NCBI RefSeq assembly: GCF_025966695.1
Contig: NZ_JAOEIY010000004.1
Span: forward strand, 1 to 64,000
Direction: 5' to 3'
Length of the DNA: 64,000 nt
Source: Stutzerimonas sp. S1
GTDB lineage: Bacteria; Pseudomonadota; Gammaproteobacteria; Pseudomonadales; Pseudomonadaceae
The position numbers and the translations under genes were made by a program. The notes under the pieces are model-generated. The model ran no database searches. It had not been told where the DNA came from and saw nothing but the letters and a program-made list of their open reading frames with translations. Of the stretch, positions 26,990-35,594 are shown piece by piece (within the stretch, counting starts at the first letter, position 1; every line of letters starts with the position of its first letter).

Positions 26990-28078
26990 ATGAAACGGTT
27001 CTTACACGAAACCCTGCACTGGCATCCGGGTCGTCCGGCTTGGGGCGCGGCGTTGGTCGCCGGTTTTGGCTGCGCCCTGCCCCTCCTGCTCGGGCTTTTC
27101 AGTGGTCATCCAGGTTTTCTCTGGGCCACCGTTGGCGCGTTCCAGGCAGCGAAGGCCAACCCCCTGCACCGATTCGGCATGCTGCGCATGCTGCTGCTCA
27201 TTGCGTTGGGTGCCTGCAGCGCTGGACTGGGCTTCTGGTCTGCCACTCACCCACTGATCAGCCTGGGCCTGTTCGCATTCTACGGCCTGCTGCTGGCCTG
27301 GCTGCAACGCTATGGCAGCGAAGCGGGCAAACTGGGCATCGGCTTGGCGATCTGCCTGTGTCTGGGACAAGGGCAATATGGCATTGCCGACTTCAACAAC
27401 CCCTACGCGATCGCAACACTGTTCGCGCTGGGCGGGTTATGGGTGACGCTGCTCGCCTTCGGCATGCGCGGGATGCACGGTTTGCGCATGTGGCCTTACA
27501 TGCCACGCCTGGTGAGCCTGCTGCGCGTACTGCGTCGCCATGCACGGCGCACTCCGATACGCCAGTGGCGGCGGCATGCGCTGACCTACGTGGTGGCATG
27601 CGCGCTCGGCGGGGTGATCGTAAATCTTGCGGAACTGCCACGGGGCTACTGGCTGACACTCGCAGTCTTCACCACACTGCAGATGGACATGGAACGCAGC
27701 CTGGTGCGTGCGGTACAGGCCTGCGTGGGCATTCTCGGTGCGGCGGCCATTCTGATCTACATGGGCCACAGCCTTGCGGATCCGCCACTGATGGTGATGA
27801 TTCTGCTGCCGCTGGTGGTATTCGGCCGGGCTTTTCAAGCGCATCACTACGGCTTATTCGTGCTGCAAACCACACTCAGCTTTTTGCTGCTGGCGGAAAC
27901 CTTGGCGCAGGACTGGGACCTGCCCCAAGTGCGCTTGATCAACGCCACGATCGGCGTTGGACTGGCGCTGGGAGTGACACTGATCGGCTACCTGCTGCGC
28001 CGCTTGATGGCCAGGCGGTCGTCGAAACGACCGCAGGCAGCTGAGGAGCAGGAGAAGGCGACTACGCCTCGGTCCTGA
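26990..28078 (+). CDS. FUSC-family membrane protein
   Basis: A 362-residue protein of the FUSC (aromatic acid exporter/fusaric acid resistance-like) superfamily, with two blocks of hydrophobic helices (residues 15-160 and 200-340) separated by a basic stretch (LRVLRRHARRTPIRQWRRHA). It is shorter than full AaeB-type pumps because the large cytoplasmic domain is missing. ATG 26990 is 3 bp after dgt. Its 3' end overlaps the convergent yggL gene by 17 bp. The substrate is unknown. Confidence 0.8.
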   Translation: MKRFLHETLHWHPGRPAWGAALVAGFGCALPLLLGLFSGHPGFLWATVGAFQAAKANPLHRFGMLRMLLLIALGACSAGLGFWSATHPLISLGLFAFYGLLLAWLQRYGSEAGKLGIGLAICLCLGQGQYGIADFNNPYAIATLFALGGLWVTLLAFGMRGMHGLRMWPYMPRLVSLLRVLRRHARRTPIRQWRRHALTYVVACALGGVIVNLAELPRGYWLTLAVFTTLQMDMERSLVRAVQACVGILGAAAILIYMGHSLADPPLMVMILLPLVVFGRAFQAHHYGLFVLQTTLSFLLLAETLAQDWDLPQVRLINATIGVGLALGVTLIGYLLRRLMARRSSKRPQAAEEQEKATTPRS

Positions 28079-28406
28079 TCGGGTTTTCCGGATACCAGAC
28101 GTCCATCAGCGGGCTGACGGTGTACTCGGCAAGTTCGGAACGCCCCTTCAGCCAGGCATCCACTTCCGCGCGCTGCTCCTCGCTGACGGAACCACGACGG
28201 CCCAGGCAAACGAAGCCGTAATCTTCGCCGCCGATGTAGCCGAGCCCCTTGGCTTCCATGGCTTCGGTGACGAACGCTTCGAGGAACTCATCCACGGCCT
28301 TGCCATCGATCCCCTCGCGGTAGGTCAGGTTGATCTCGAAGCCAAGCTCCTGGAATTCGTCGACACAGAGTTTCTTGCGCAGGCGACGCGAGCGATTGGT
28401 AGCCAT
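28062..28406 (-). CDS. yggL: YggL-family 50S ribosome-binding protein
   Basis: A 114-residue DUF469/YggL protein starting MATNRSRRLRKKLCVDEFQE and containing FLEAFVTEAMEAKGLGYIGG, the family core. YggL associates with the 50S subunit. It lies upstream of, and diverges from, dacB, as I recall from P. aeruginosa. Confidence 0.93.
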   Translation of the reverse strand: MATNRSRRLRKKLCVDEFQELGFEINLTYREGIDGKAVDEFLEAFVTEAMEAKGLGYIGGEDYGFVCLGRRGSVSEEQRAEVDAWLKGRSELAEYTVSPLMDVWYPENPIRTEA

Positions 28407-28674
28407 TGGATCGGTCCTTTTCTGGTTTGATAACGGCGCGCACTCTACCAGTTACGCCAGGGTTAAGCGACGAAACTGCCAGACCGGCACAGCCCCGATA
28501 AAAATTCTTTGCTCAACGCTTTTGCAGGATAGCGTCGGGCCCGGCTACGCTTATCGGATAGAGGCACCGCGCCTCCACAGCCCGGGCATAATTGCCCGCA
28601 TCTTTCCCTTAAAGCAGTGGGAATCCGTATGCCGCATTCAGCGATTCGTGCCCGTTTTTCAGAGGCGCCGACAA

Positions 28675-30132
28675 ATGAATAGATTCCGTCGCAGCATGGC
28701 CATCGCCGCGCTGGCTTTGCCATTGACCTGGCCCATCCAGGCCGCCCCGGTGAATCAGGCGCTGCCAGCGCCGGTAACGAAGGCACTGAAAGCCAACAAG
28801 ATCGACCGCGACGCGCTCTCGGTCGTCATGCTGCCGCTCAATGCCAAAGGCGCACCGACCTTCGTCAACGCCGATGTTTCAGTGAACCCCGCCTCCACCA
28901 TGAAGCTGGTTACCACCTATGCCGCGCTCGAGCTGCTCGGGCCCAACCATCAGTGGAAGACCGAGTTCTACGCCGACGGCCCTTTGGTCAACGGCACACT
29001 CAACGGCAACCTTTATCTCAAGGGCGGCGGTGATCCCAAGCTGAACATGGAAAAGCTCTGGTTGTTGTTGCGCGATCTCCGCGCCAACGGCGTGCGCGAA
29101 GTGACCGGCGATCTGGTTCTTGACCGCAGCCACTTCATCCAACCGGATCTGCCGATTTTCAACGATGACGGCGGCGACCAGAACAAGCCGTTCCTGGTCG
29201 GTCCCGACTCGCTGCTGGTCAACCTCAAGGCTCTGCGATTCATCGTGCGCAACGATGGCGGCAAAGTGAACGTGGCCGTGGAGCCACCAATCGCTAGCGT
29301 ACGCATCGACAATCGCGTCAGGGCGCTTCCGCCAGCCAAGTGCCCAAGCTGGCCGGATGTTCTGTTCAATCCGGTTACCGACGCCGACGGCGTCACCGTG
29401 GTGGTCACGGGGAAACTCGCAGCCGGCTGCAAGACCCAGACATACTTGTCCCTGCTGGATCATCAACGCTACGCCGCAGGAGCGGTGCGAGCCATCTGGG
29501 GTGAGTTGGGTGGCAGCATTCGCGGTCATGATCGGGTGGCCCAGGTACCGGACGACGCCCGCCTTCTGGCCCGGGCATTCTCGCCCGATCTGGTGGAGAT
29601 CATCCGCGACATCAACAAATACAGTAACAACACCATGGCCAGGCAGCTGTTCCTGAGTCTTGGTGCCGAGTTTCGTAACGAGGCGGATGGCGATGACTCC
29701 AAGGCAGCCCAGCGTGTTATTCGCCAGTGGCTGGCGAAGAAGGGGCTGATTTCGCCGCACCTGGTCATCGAGAATGGCTCGGGCCTGTCCCGCGCCGAGC
29801 GCGTCAGCGCGCGCGAGCTCGCTAGCCTGCTGCAAGCCGCCTGGCGCAGCCCCTACGCCGCCGAGTTCATCTCTTCGATGCCGCTTGCGGCAGTGGATGG
29901 CACCATGCGCAAACGCCTGCGCAACACGCAGGTGGCGGGCAAGGCACACATCAAGACGGGCACCCTGAATACCGTGCGTGCGATTGCCGGCTACAGCCGC
30001 GATGGTGACGGCAACTCTTGGGCGGTAGTAGCGATTCTGAATCACCCACGCCCTTGGGGTGCATCGTCAATCCTCGACCAGGTGCTGGTCAGCCTGCACA
30101 GCCAGCGCAATGAGAACACTGCTCAGCGCTGA
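28675..30132 (+). CDS. dacB: D-alanyl-D-alanine carboxypeptidase/endopeptidase (PBP4)
   Basis: A 485-residue periplasmic PBP4-type enzyme (peptidase S13) that trims and cuts peptidoglycan cross-links. It has a signal peptide ending near PIQAAP. The three penicillin-binding motifs are present: S74-T-M-K77, S317-N-N319 and K427-T-G. The large insert between motifs 1 and 2 is typical of PBP4. ATG 28675 is chosen because it begins the signal peptide; the open frame extends 115 codons further through non-coding sequence. In P. aeruginosa loss of dacB induces the AmpC beta-lactamase. Confidence 0.95.
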   Translation: MNRFRRSMAIAALALPLTWPIQAAPVNQALPAPVTKALKANKIDRDALSVVMLPLNAKGAPTFVNADVSVNPASTMKLVTTYAALELLGPNHQWKTEFYADGPLVNGTLNGNLYLKGGGDPKLNMEKLWLLLRDLRANGVREVTGDLVLDRSHFIQPDLPIFNDDGGDQNKPFLVGPDSLLVNLKALRFIVRNDGGKVNVAVEPPIASVRIDNRVRALPPAKCPSWPDVLFNPVTDADGVTVVVTGKLAAGCKTQTYLSLLDHQRYAAGAVRAIWGELGGSIRGHDRVAQVPDDARLLARAFSPDLVEIIRDINKYSNNTMARQLFLSLGAEFRNEADGDDSKAAQRVIRQWLAKKGLISPHLVIENGSGLSRAERVSARELASLLQAAWRSPYAAEFISSMPLAAVDGTMRKRLRNTQVAGKAHIKTGTLNTVRAIAGYSRDGDGNSWAVVAILNHPRPWGASSILDQVLVSLHSQRNENTAQR

Positions 30133-30146
30133 TTGATCGCAAACGA

Positions 30147-30175
30147 AAAGAGGGCAGCCTGCAGGCTGCCCTCTT
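30147..30175. terminator. Bidirectional terminator between dacB and rlmKL
   Basis: AAAGAGGGCAGCC and GGCTGCCCTCTTT form a perfect 13-bp stem with A and T runs on both sides, between converging genes. Confidence 0.9.
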
Positions 30176-30203
30176 TCATTCAAACATCCAGCAACGCCTC
30201 TGC

Positions 30204-32381
30204 TCAGCGGGCCTGAAGCCGCCAGGCGCGATGAATCTTCGGGTTGCGCCGGAAATCTTCATCAATGGTGGATGCACTAATCTCTTCCACTCCGTAGCGC
30301 TCCGTAATGCCTGGATCAAGCACAAACTTGCGGAAGTTGTTGGAGAAGTACAGCGTCCCGCCCGCAGCGAGCCGCGCCATGGCTAGATCCAGCAAGGCGA
30401 CGTGATCACGCTGTACATCGAACACCCCCTCCATCCGTTTGGAATTCGAGAACGTCGGCGGATCGATAAAAATCAGGTCGTACTCGCCACGGTCTGCCGC
30501 AAGCCAGCTCATGACATCCGCCTGCTCCAGCCGTTGACGATCAGACAAACCATTCAGCGACAGATTGCGCCGCGCCCAATCCAGATAAGTCCGCGACAGG
30601 TCCACGCTGGTGGTGCTGCGTGCACCACCTTTGGCCGCATGCACGGTAGCAGTGGCCGTGTAGCAGAACAGATTGAGGAATCGCTTGCCCGCTGCCTCGC
30701 GCTGAATACGCAGCCGCAGCGGCCGATGATCGAGAAACAGTCCGGTATCGAGGTAATCGGTGAGGTTGACCAGCAACTTCACCCCGCCTTCGGACACTTC
30801 GAGGAACTCCCCTTGCGCTGCCTGCCGCTCGTACTGGCGCGTCCCGCTCTGCCGCTCGCGTCGCTTGACCACCACCTTCTCGCGGGCGATGCCTAGCGCC
30901 TGCGGAATCGCCGCCAGGGCATCGAGCAGACGCGCCTGCGCCTTTTCCGGATCGATCGAACGTGGCGGCGCATACTCCTGCACGTGCACCCAGTCGCGAT
31001 ACAGATCTACCGCCAGCGCATATTCCGGCATATCGGCATCGTACAGCCGATAACATTCGATTCCTTCACGCCGCGCCCACTTACCCAGCTGACGCAGATT
31101 CTTCTGCAAGCGGTTGGCAAACATCTGCCCGCCTTCGCTCAGTCGTGCCAGCTCGACAGGTGCCTGCGCCGCGCTCGGCTCCACCGACTCAGAACGACGC
31201 CCAGTGACGAACTGATCCAGTTCGACCTTGATCAGCAGCAGCTTGCACGGCAGTGCGCCGTTCCAGAACGCGTACTGCTTATGGCTGCGGATGCCCATGC
31301 GCTTGCCGAGATCCGGTGCAGCGGTGAATATCCCGGCCTCCCAGCCCAGACAGGCCTGACGCAGCCGCTCGCCGAGATTCTGATAGAGATACAGCAGGCT
31401 CGCTTCATCCCCCAGACGCTCGCCATAAGGCGGATTACATATGACCAACCCCTTCTGGTTCTGGTCGGGACGCGGCTCGAAAGTCGCTACGTCACCCTGG
31501 TAGATGCGAATCCAGCTGGACAGTCCGGCACGTTCGATGTTGTTGCGTCCCGGCTGAATCAGGCGCGGATCGGCTTCGTAACCGCGTATCCATAGCGGTG
31601 GCCGAGCCAGTCCTGCGGCGGCCCTGGCCTGGGCCTCGGCGTGTAGCCGTTCCCAAAGCGCCGGTATATGACCGAGCCAGGCACTGAAGCCCCAGCGCTC
31701 ACGCCTGAGGTTCGGTGCGACATCGGCCGCCATCATGGCGCCTTCGATGAGGAAAGTGCCTACCCCGCACATCGGGTCGGTCAGCGCGCCGCCCTCGGCA
31801 GCAATACGCGGCCATCCTGCGCGGATGAGCACTGCCGCGGCCAGGTTTTCCTTTAGTGGCGCCGCGCCCTGCTGCAGACGATAGCCACGCTGATGCAGGC
31901 TGTGACCGGACAGATCGATCGACAGCACTGCCTGGCCTTTGTCCAGGCGCAGGTGGACCCGCAGATCGGGATTCAGCTTGTCGACGCTGGGCCGCTCACC
32001 GCTGGTGGTGCGCAAGCGATCGACAATGCCGTCCTTGACCTTGAGGGCACCAAAATGGGTGTTGTCGATGCCCGATCCGCGCCCGCTGAATTCGACTGCC
32101 AGACTACCGGTCGGCTCGAGATGGTCGGCCCAGTCGACCGCCCGCACCCCTTCATAAAGAGTCTCGGCCGTCTCGGTCGGAAACCGACTGACGACCAGCA
32201 GCACCCGGTTCGCCAGACGCGACCAGAGGCACAGCCGATAGGCGACCTCAAGTGTTCCGTTGCCGCGAACCGCTGCCGTTTGCTCACGCGCGTCCTCCAG
32301 GCCGAGACTCGCTGCCTCTTCAAACAACAAGCTTTCGAGTCCTTTGGGACAGGTAAGAATAAGTTCGTGACGATCGGTCAT
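30204..32381 (-). CDS. rlmKL: Bifunctional 23S rRNA methyltransferase RlmKL
   Basis: A 725-residue fusion enzyme that makes m2G2445 (N-terminal RlmL, with THUMP domain) and m7G2069 (C-terminal RlmK) of 23S rRNA. The RlmL half has the MTase motif LTDPMCGVGTFLIEGAMMA and the catalytic VICNPPYGER. The RlmK half has FLNLFCYTATATVHAAKGGA and LIFIDPPTFSNSKRM. ATG 32381 begins MTDRHELILTCPKG, the family start. The length is normal for the fused form. Confidence 0.95.
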   Translation of the reverse strand: MTDRHELILTCPKGLESLLFEEAASLGLEDAREQTAAVRGNGTLEVAYRLCLWSRLANRVLLVVSRFPTETAETLYEGVRAVDWADHLEPTGSLAVEFSGRGSGIDNTHFGALKVKDGIVDRLRTTSGERPSVDKLNPDLRVHLRLDKGQAVLSIDLSGHSLHQRGYRLQQGAAPLKENLAAAVLIRAGWPRIAAEGGALTDPMCGVGTFLIEGAMMAADVAPNLRRERWGFSAWLGHIPALWERLHAEAQARAAAGLARPPLWIRGYEADPRLIQPGRNNIERAGLSSWIRIYQGDVATFEPRPDQNQKGLVICNPPYGERLGDEASLLYLYQNLGERLRQACLGWEAGIFTAAPDLGKRMGIRSHKQYAFWNGALPCKLLLIKVELDQFVTGRRSESVEPSAAQAPVELARLSEGGQMFANRLQKNLRQLGKWARREGIECYRLYDADMPEYALAVDLYRDWVHVQEYAPPRSIDPEKAQARLLDALAAIPQALGIAREKVVVKRRERQSGTRQYERQAAQGEFLEVSEGGVKLLVNLTDYLDTGLFLDHRPLRLRIQREAAGKRFLNLFCYTATATVHAAKGGARSTTSVDLSRTYLDWARRNLSLNGLSDRQRLEQADVMSWLAADRGEYDLIFIDPPTFSNSKRMEGVFDVQRDHVALLDLAMARLAAGGTLYFSNNFRKFVLDPGITERYGVEEISASTIDEDFRRNPKIHRAWRLQAR

Positions 32382-32737
32382 GCGTATTTCCAGAAAGTGT
32401 TCGATCCAAGGCATCCCGACCCTTCGTCGGAACATACCCGGTAAAAAATGCCTTGCGTCACGAAAACGCAAGGACAGTGACGGGTTGGCTCAGGGCAAGC
32501 AGCGCTGCTCCCGGCACTGCGCATGGCTTATGGGGAGAACCATAGTTTGGTTACCTACTTATGACAAAACGATCGTTCCCGCCTCTCCGGCATTGGGTTA
32601 GAAATCGTCTCAGGTCGATTTCGCAATGAGATCGACGGAGTCCGCCACGCCGGCAGCGGACCCACTGGCAGTCTATCTGCCCCGGCCTCGCCATGAGGCC
32701 ACGAGGAACACCAGTCAACCACTGAGGGCAATACCCA
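32382..32737. other. Divergent regulatory region, rlmKL/rmf
   Basis: About 355 bp between the divergent rlmKL and rmf genes. I see no gene in it. It must carry the rmf promoter, which in other bacteria responds to slow growth; no distinct operator could be picked out by eye. ACTGAGGGCA just before the rmf ATG is a modest ribosome site. Confidence 0.4.
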
Positions 32738-32953
32738 ATGAGAAGACTCAAGCGTGATCCGATGGAACGAGCATTCTTGCGCGGTTATCAACATGGCATA
32801 CATGGCAAATCTCGCGACCTGTGTCCTTTTACCCATCCCACTGTACGTCAAGCCTGGATCAACGGCTGGCGGGAGGGTCGCGGCGACAACTGGGATGGTT
32901 TGACCGGCACTGCCGGTCTGCATCGACTGAACGAACTTCACGCGGTCGGCTGA
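32738..32953 (+). CDS. rmf: Ribosome modulation factor
   Basis: A 71-residue RMF, starting MRRLKRDPMERAFLRGYQHG and containing the conserved WINGWREGRGDNWDGL. RMF dimerises 70S ribosomes into inactive 100S particles in stationary phase. Flanked by rlmKL and pyrD as I recall from P. aeruginosa. Confidence 0.97.
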   Translation: MRRLKRDPMERAFLRGYQHGIHGKSRDLCPFTHPTVRQAWINGWREGRGDNWDGLTGTAGLHRLNELHAVG

Positions 32954-33013
32954 TTCACCGATCTAACCGACTCTTCATGGCACGCCCCATCCGGGCGGCG
33001 GGCTAGAAGCCCA

Positions 33014-33035
33014 GGGGCTCCCAATCCGGAGCCCC
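33014..33035. terminator. Stem-loop between rmf and pyrD
   Basis: GGGGCTCC, 6-base loop, GGAGCCCC. It lies between converging genes but lacks a T run, so a terminator role is uncertain. Confidence 0.4.
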
Positions 33036-33068
33036 GTACCGGGCAGAACACACTTCCCCTGCTTCCGG

Positions 33069-34100
33069 TCACTGCGCCTTAGAGCGCAGCTCGGCGATGG
33101 CATCCACGGCCTCACGGATTAGCGCCGGCCCCTTGTAGATGAATCCCGAATACAGCTGAACCAGGCTTGCCCCGGCGGCGATCTTTTCGGCCGCATGGCG
33201 TCCTTCGGTGATTCCTCCTACCGCGATGATCGGCAAACGACCACCGAGGGTTTGCGCCAGCACCCGCACCGTATGGGTACTCTTTTCGCGTACCGGCGCG
33301 CCGGACAACCCGCCGGCCTCGTCGGCATGCGCCAGACCGGCAACGCCCTCACGGCCAAGCGTGGTATTGGTTGCGATGATCGCGTCCATACCAGCCTGGA
33401 ATACGGTTTCAGCCACCAGTGCAGTTTCTTCGTCGGTCATGTCCGGCGCGATCTTGATCGCCAGCGGCACTCGCTTGCCATGCTCGACCTCAAGATCCTC
33501 GCGGCGCAAGCGCAGCGCATCCAGCAGCCGCTTCAGCGAATCACCGAACTGCAGGCTGCGCAGGCCAGGCGTGTTCGGTGAGCTGACGTTGACGGTGACG
33601 TAACTGGCGTGGTGATACACCTTGTCCAGACACAGTAGATAATCCTCGTCCGCGCGCTCGACAGGTGTATCGAAGTTCTTGCCGATGTTGATTCCCAGCA
33701 CGCCCTTGAACCTGGCTGCATCCACACGAGCCAGCAGGGCATCCACGCCGTGATTGTTGAAACCCATGCGATTGATGATGGCCTCCGCCTCCGGCAGGCG
33801 GAAGATTCGCGGTTTCGGATTGCCTGGCTGCGGCCGTGGCGTGACGGTGCCCACTTCTATGAAGCCGAAGCCTAGTTGCGACAAGCCACATATGGCCTCA
33901 CCGTTCTTGTCCAGCCCTGCCGCAAGCCCGACCGGGTTTGGAAAGTCGATGCCCATGACGCGTACCGGCAGGCTCGCCGGCGCTTTGCTCAACAGTCTGT
34001 TGATGCCGAGACGGCCACCCGCGCCGATGAGATCGAGAGAAAGCTCATGGGACGTTTCCGGGGACAACTTGAACAGCAACTGGCGGGCCAGGTTATACAT
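33069..34100 (-). CDS. pyrD: Dihydroorotate dehydrogenase (quinone), class 2
   Basis: A 343-residue membrane-associated flavoenzyme that oxidises dihydroorotate to orotate with quinone in pyrimidine synthesis. Class 2 features are the N-terminal amphipathic helices ([20 protein letters not shown]), GFNNHG in the FMN site, and [12 protein letters not shown] carrying the catalytic Ser. [16 protein letters not shown] and GGI segments of the FMN site follow. A small DUF2835 gene lies 100 bp upstream in the same direction. Confidence 0.96.
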   Translation of the reverse strand: MYNLARQLLFKLSPETSHELSLDLIGAGGRLGINRLLSKAPASLPVRVMGIDFPNPVGLAAGLDKNGEAICGLSQLGFGFIEVGTVTPRPQPGNPKPRIFRLPEAEAIINRMGFNNHGVDALLARVDAARFKGVLGINIGKNFDTPVERADEDYLLCLDKVYHHASYVTVNVSSPNTPGLRSLQFGDSLKRLLDALRLRREDLEVEHGKRVPLAIKIAPDMTDEETALVAETVFQAGMDAIIATNTTLGREGVAGLAHADEAGGLSGAPVREKSTHTVRVLAQTLGGRLPIIAVGGITEGRHAAEKIAAGASLVQLYSGFIYKGPALIREAVDAIAELRSKAQ

Positions 34101-34200
34101 ACGCAGCCTAGAATCTCGGAAAGAGTGGCCGCGAAGTATAGCAGGCGAAGAGACAAATCAGCCGCCTTGCACGGGGCAGCGCGCCACCGATGGCGCCAGC

Positions 34201-34422
34201 TCAGCGCAAGCGGCGCAAGCCGATCAACTGGCCATGCTCGGCGAATTCCATCTCGAAGGAACCAAACACTCCCTCGCGGGTCACAAACGGTCGCAGATGA
34301 TGCGCTGGCAAGCTGACCCGCCTGCCATCCCGGCTGCGGATCAGGATCCGATTGGCATGCCCTTGATACACCGCCAGCAGCCGCTCAGCGGGCAACGCGA
34401 TATCCAGCACCAGGTTCGGCAT
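34201..34422 (-). CDS. DUF2835 small protein
   Basis: A 73-residue protein: LVLDIALPAERLLAVYQGHA, then IRSRDGRRVSLPAHHLRPFV and GVFGSFEMEF, the DUF2835/PilZ-like small domain pattern. Function unknown. It precedes pyrD in the same orientation and may share a transcript with it. Confidence 0.85.
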   Translation of the reverse strand: MPNLVLDIALPAERLLAVYQGHANRILIRSRDGRRVSLPAHHLRPFVTREGVFGSFEMEFAEHGQLIGLRRLR

Positions 34423-34622
34423 GGAGGCTCCTTGTGTTCAACTACCGCAATATTGTCATATCGATGCGTAGGCGATTCGTCGTCATCCAGCGCGCGGTAC
34501 TGCCACAAGCCATGGGCGGGAGCCGACCAGGATCGCAAAGCAGGTGCGCATTACGTTCCGGTCTGCCACACTCCGGCCAGAGTTTTTCGAGCTCAAGCAT
34601 CGTCACGAGCCTGCCCGAGCCA

Positions 34623-35519
34623 ATGCCTTTACTGACTACCCATATCGCCAAACTGGCCCAACGCCTGGGACTGCGCGCCAAGACGTCGCACCCTGCATTG
34701 GAGCGCGCCAGCCAGTTGAGCCTGCCCTTCGCGCCGCTGTACGAGCCGGAGCCAAGCATTTTCTGGAATGATGGGCCGTGCCTGCAGCGCCTGCTAGAAC
34801 TACCACGTGGCGCCCTTTCCGGCCCGGTACAGGAAGACAAGGCCCGCGCACATGCGGCATTGACCCGTCTGATCATAAAAGACAGCGAATCCCAGGCAAC
34901 CATCGATCTGCGCCAGATCGACGGCCTCGGCGGCCAGAGCCGTGACGGCATTGCCTATCCGACCATCGACGCGTTTGCCGCTACCGAAATCTGTCGGCGG
35001 GTACGCATCATCAGCTACAAAGACTTCCTGCGCACCCTGAGCGTAGCGCTGCCAGGGTACGCTCAGGGTGCCCCCATCGAGCTGCGCCAGGCCAGTTGGC
35101 TGGGCGAACGCCTGTACTGGTCAGGCGAGCATCATGTCGAGGAGTTCGCCAGCGCGGTGGCCTATGCGCGACTGCGCGGACTGGAAGTCACCATGCCCGC
35201 CGAACTTACGGATTATCGTCTCGATCGAGCCGGTCTTCGTGCGCTGGACGAGCAGTACCACGCGGTGGCCATGCCTGCCCAGGCGTGGAACGACCGGGAG
35301 TTCATGGCACTGCTACTCGATACTCAGGTGCCATACGCCCGCTTGACCCTGCTGCGCAACGCCAACAGTTCCGAGCTGCTGCTGCTGGAAAAGCGCGAAC
35401 CCACCGCCAATGCCATCGGAGAAGGGTTGAAGCTGGCCGGCGCACCGGACATGGTGCGCTACCTGCGCGACCTACCGCAAATCACACGTTTCAAACGCGG
35501 CCAACCAATCGAGCCGTGA
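34623..35519 (+). CDS. Conserved hypothetical protein (possibly DUF6685)
   Basis: A 298-residue soluble protein with no signal, membrane helix or motif I can tie to a reaction. Conserved-looking blocks are DLRQIDGLGGQSRDGIAYPT and YGRPL-free C-terminal LLRNANSSELLLLEKREPTA. ATG 34623 is preferred (MPLLTTHIAKLAQRLGLR); the open frame runs 63 codons upstream into the region overlapping the DUF2835 promoter. The position next to pyrD/DUF2835 recalls an uncharacterised pseudomonad core gene. Confidence 0.65.
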   Translation: MPLLTTHIAKLAQRLGLRAKTSHPALERASQLSLPFAPLYEPEPSIFWNDGPCLQRLLELPRGALSGPVQEDKARAHAALTRLIIKDSESQATIDLRQIDGLGGQSRDGIAYPTIDAFAATEICRRVRIISYKDFLRTLSVALPGYAQGAPIELRQASWLGERLYWSGEHHVEEFASAVAYARLRGLEVTMPAELTDYRLDRAGLRALDEQYHAVAMPAQAWNDREFMALLLDTQVPYARLTLLRNANSSELLLLEKREPTANAIGEGLKLAGAPDMVRYLRDLPQITRFKRGQPIEP

Positions 35520-35594
35520 GCGGCGTTCCGCCCTGCGCCGGCCGGCATAGCCAGCCGGCGCTCCCCTGAACAGCAACACGATCGCGGATACCGC

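Noticed and set aside
26668..28044. A 458-codon + strand open frame over dgt and the FUSC gene
   Set aside because: The out-of-frame product is Arg/Ala/Pro-rich with no recognisable domain, while dgt and FUSC are well supported in the other frames.
28330..28674. A 115-codon upstream extension of dacB
   Set aside because: It overlaps the yggL gene and promoter region in antisense, and the signal peptide of DacB begins at 28675.
35535..35561. GCGCCGGC/GCCGGCGC stem between the 34623-35519 gene and gdhB as a terminator
   Set aside because: The stem is good, but no T run follows in either direction, and such GC palindromes occur by chance in this base composition.
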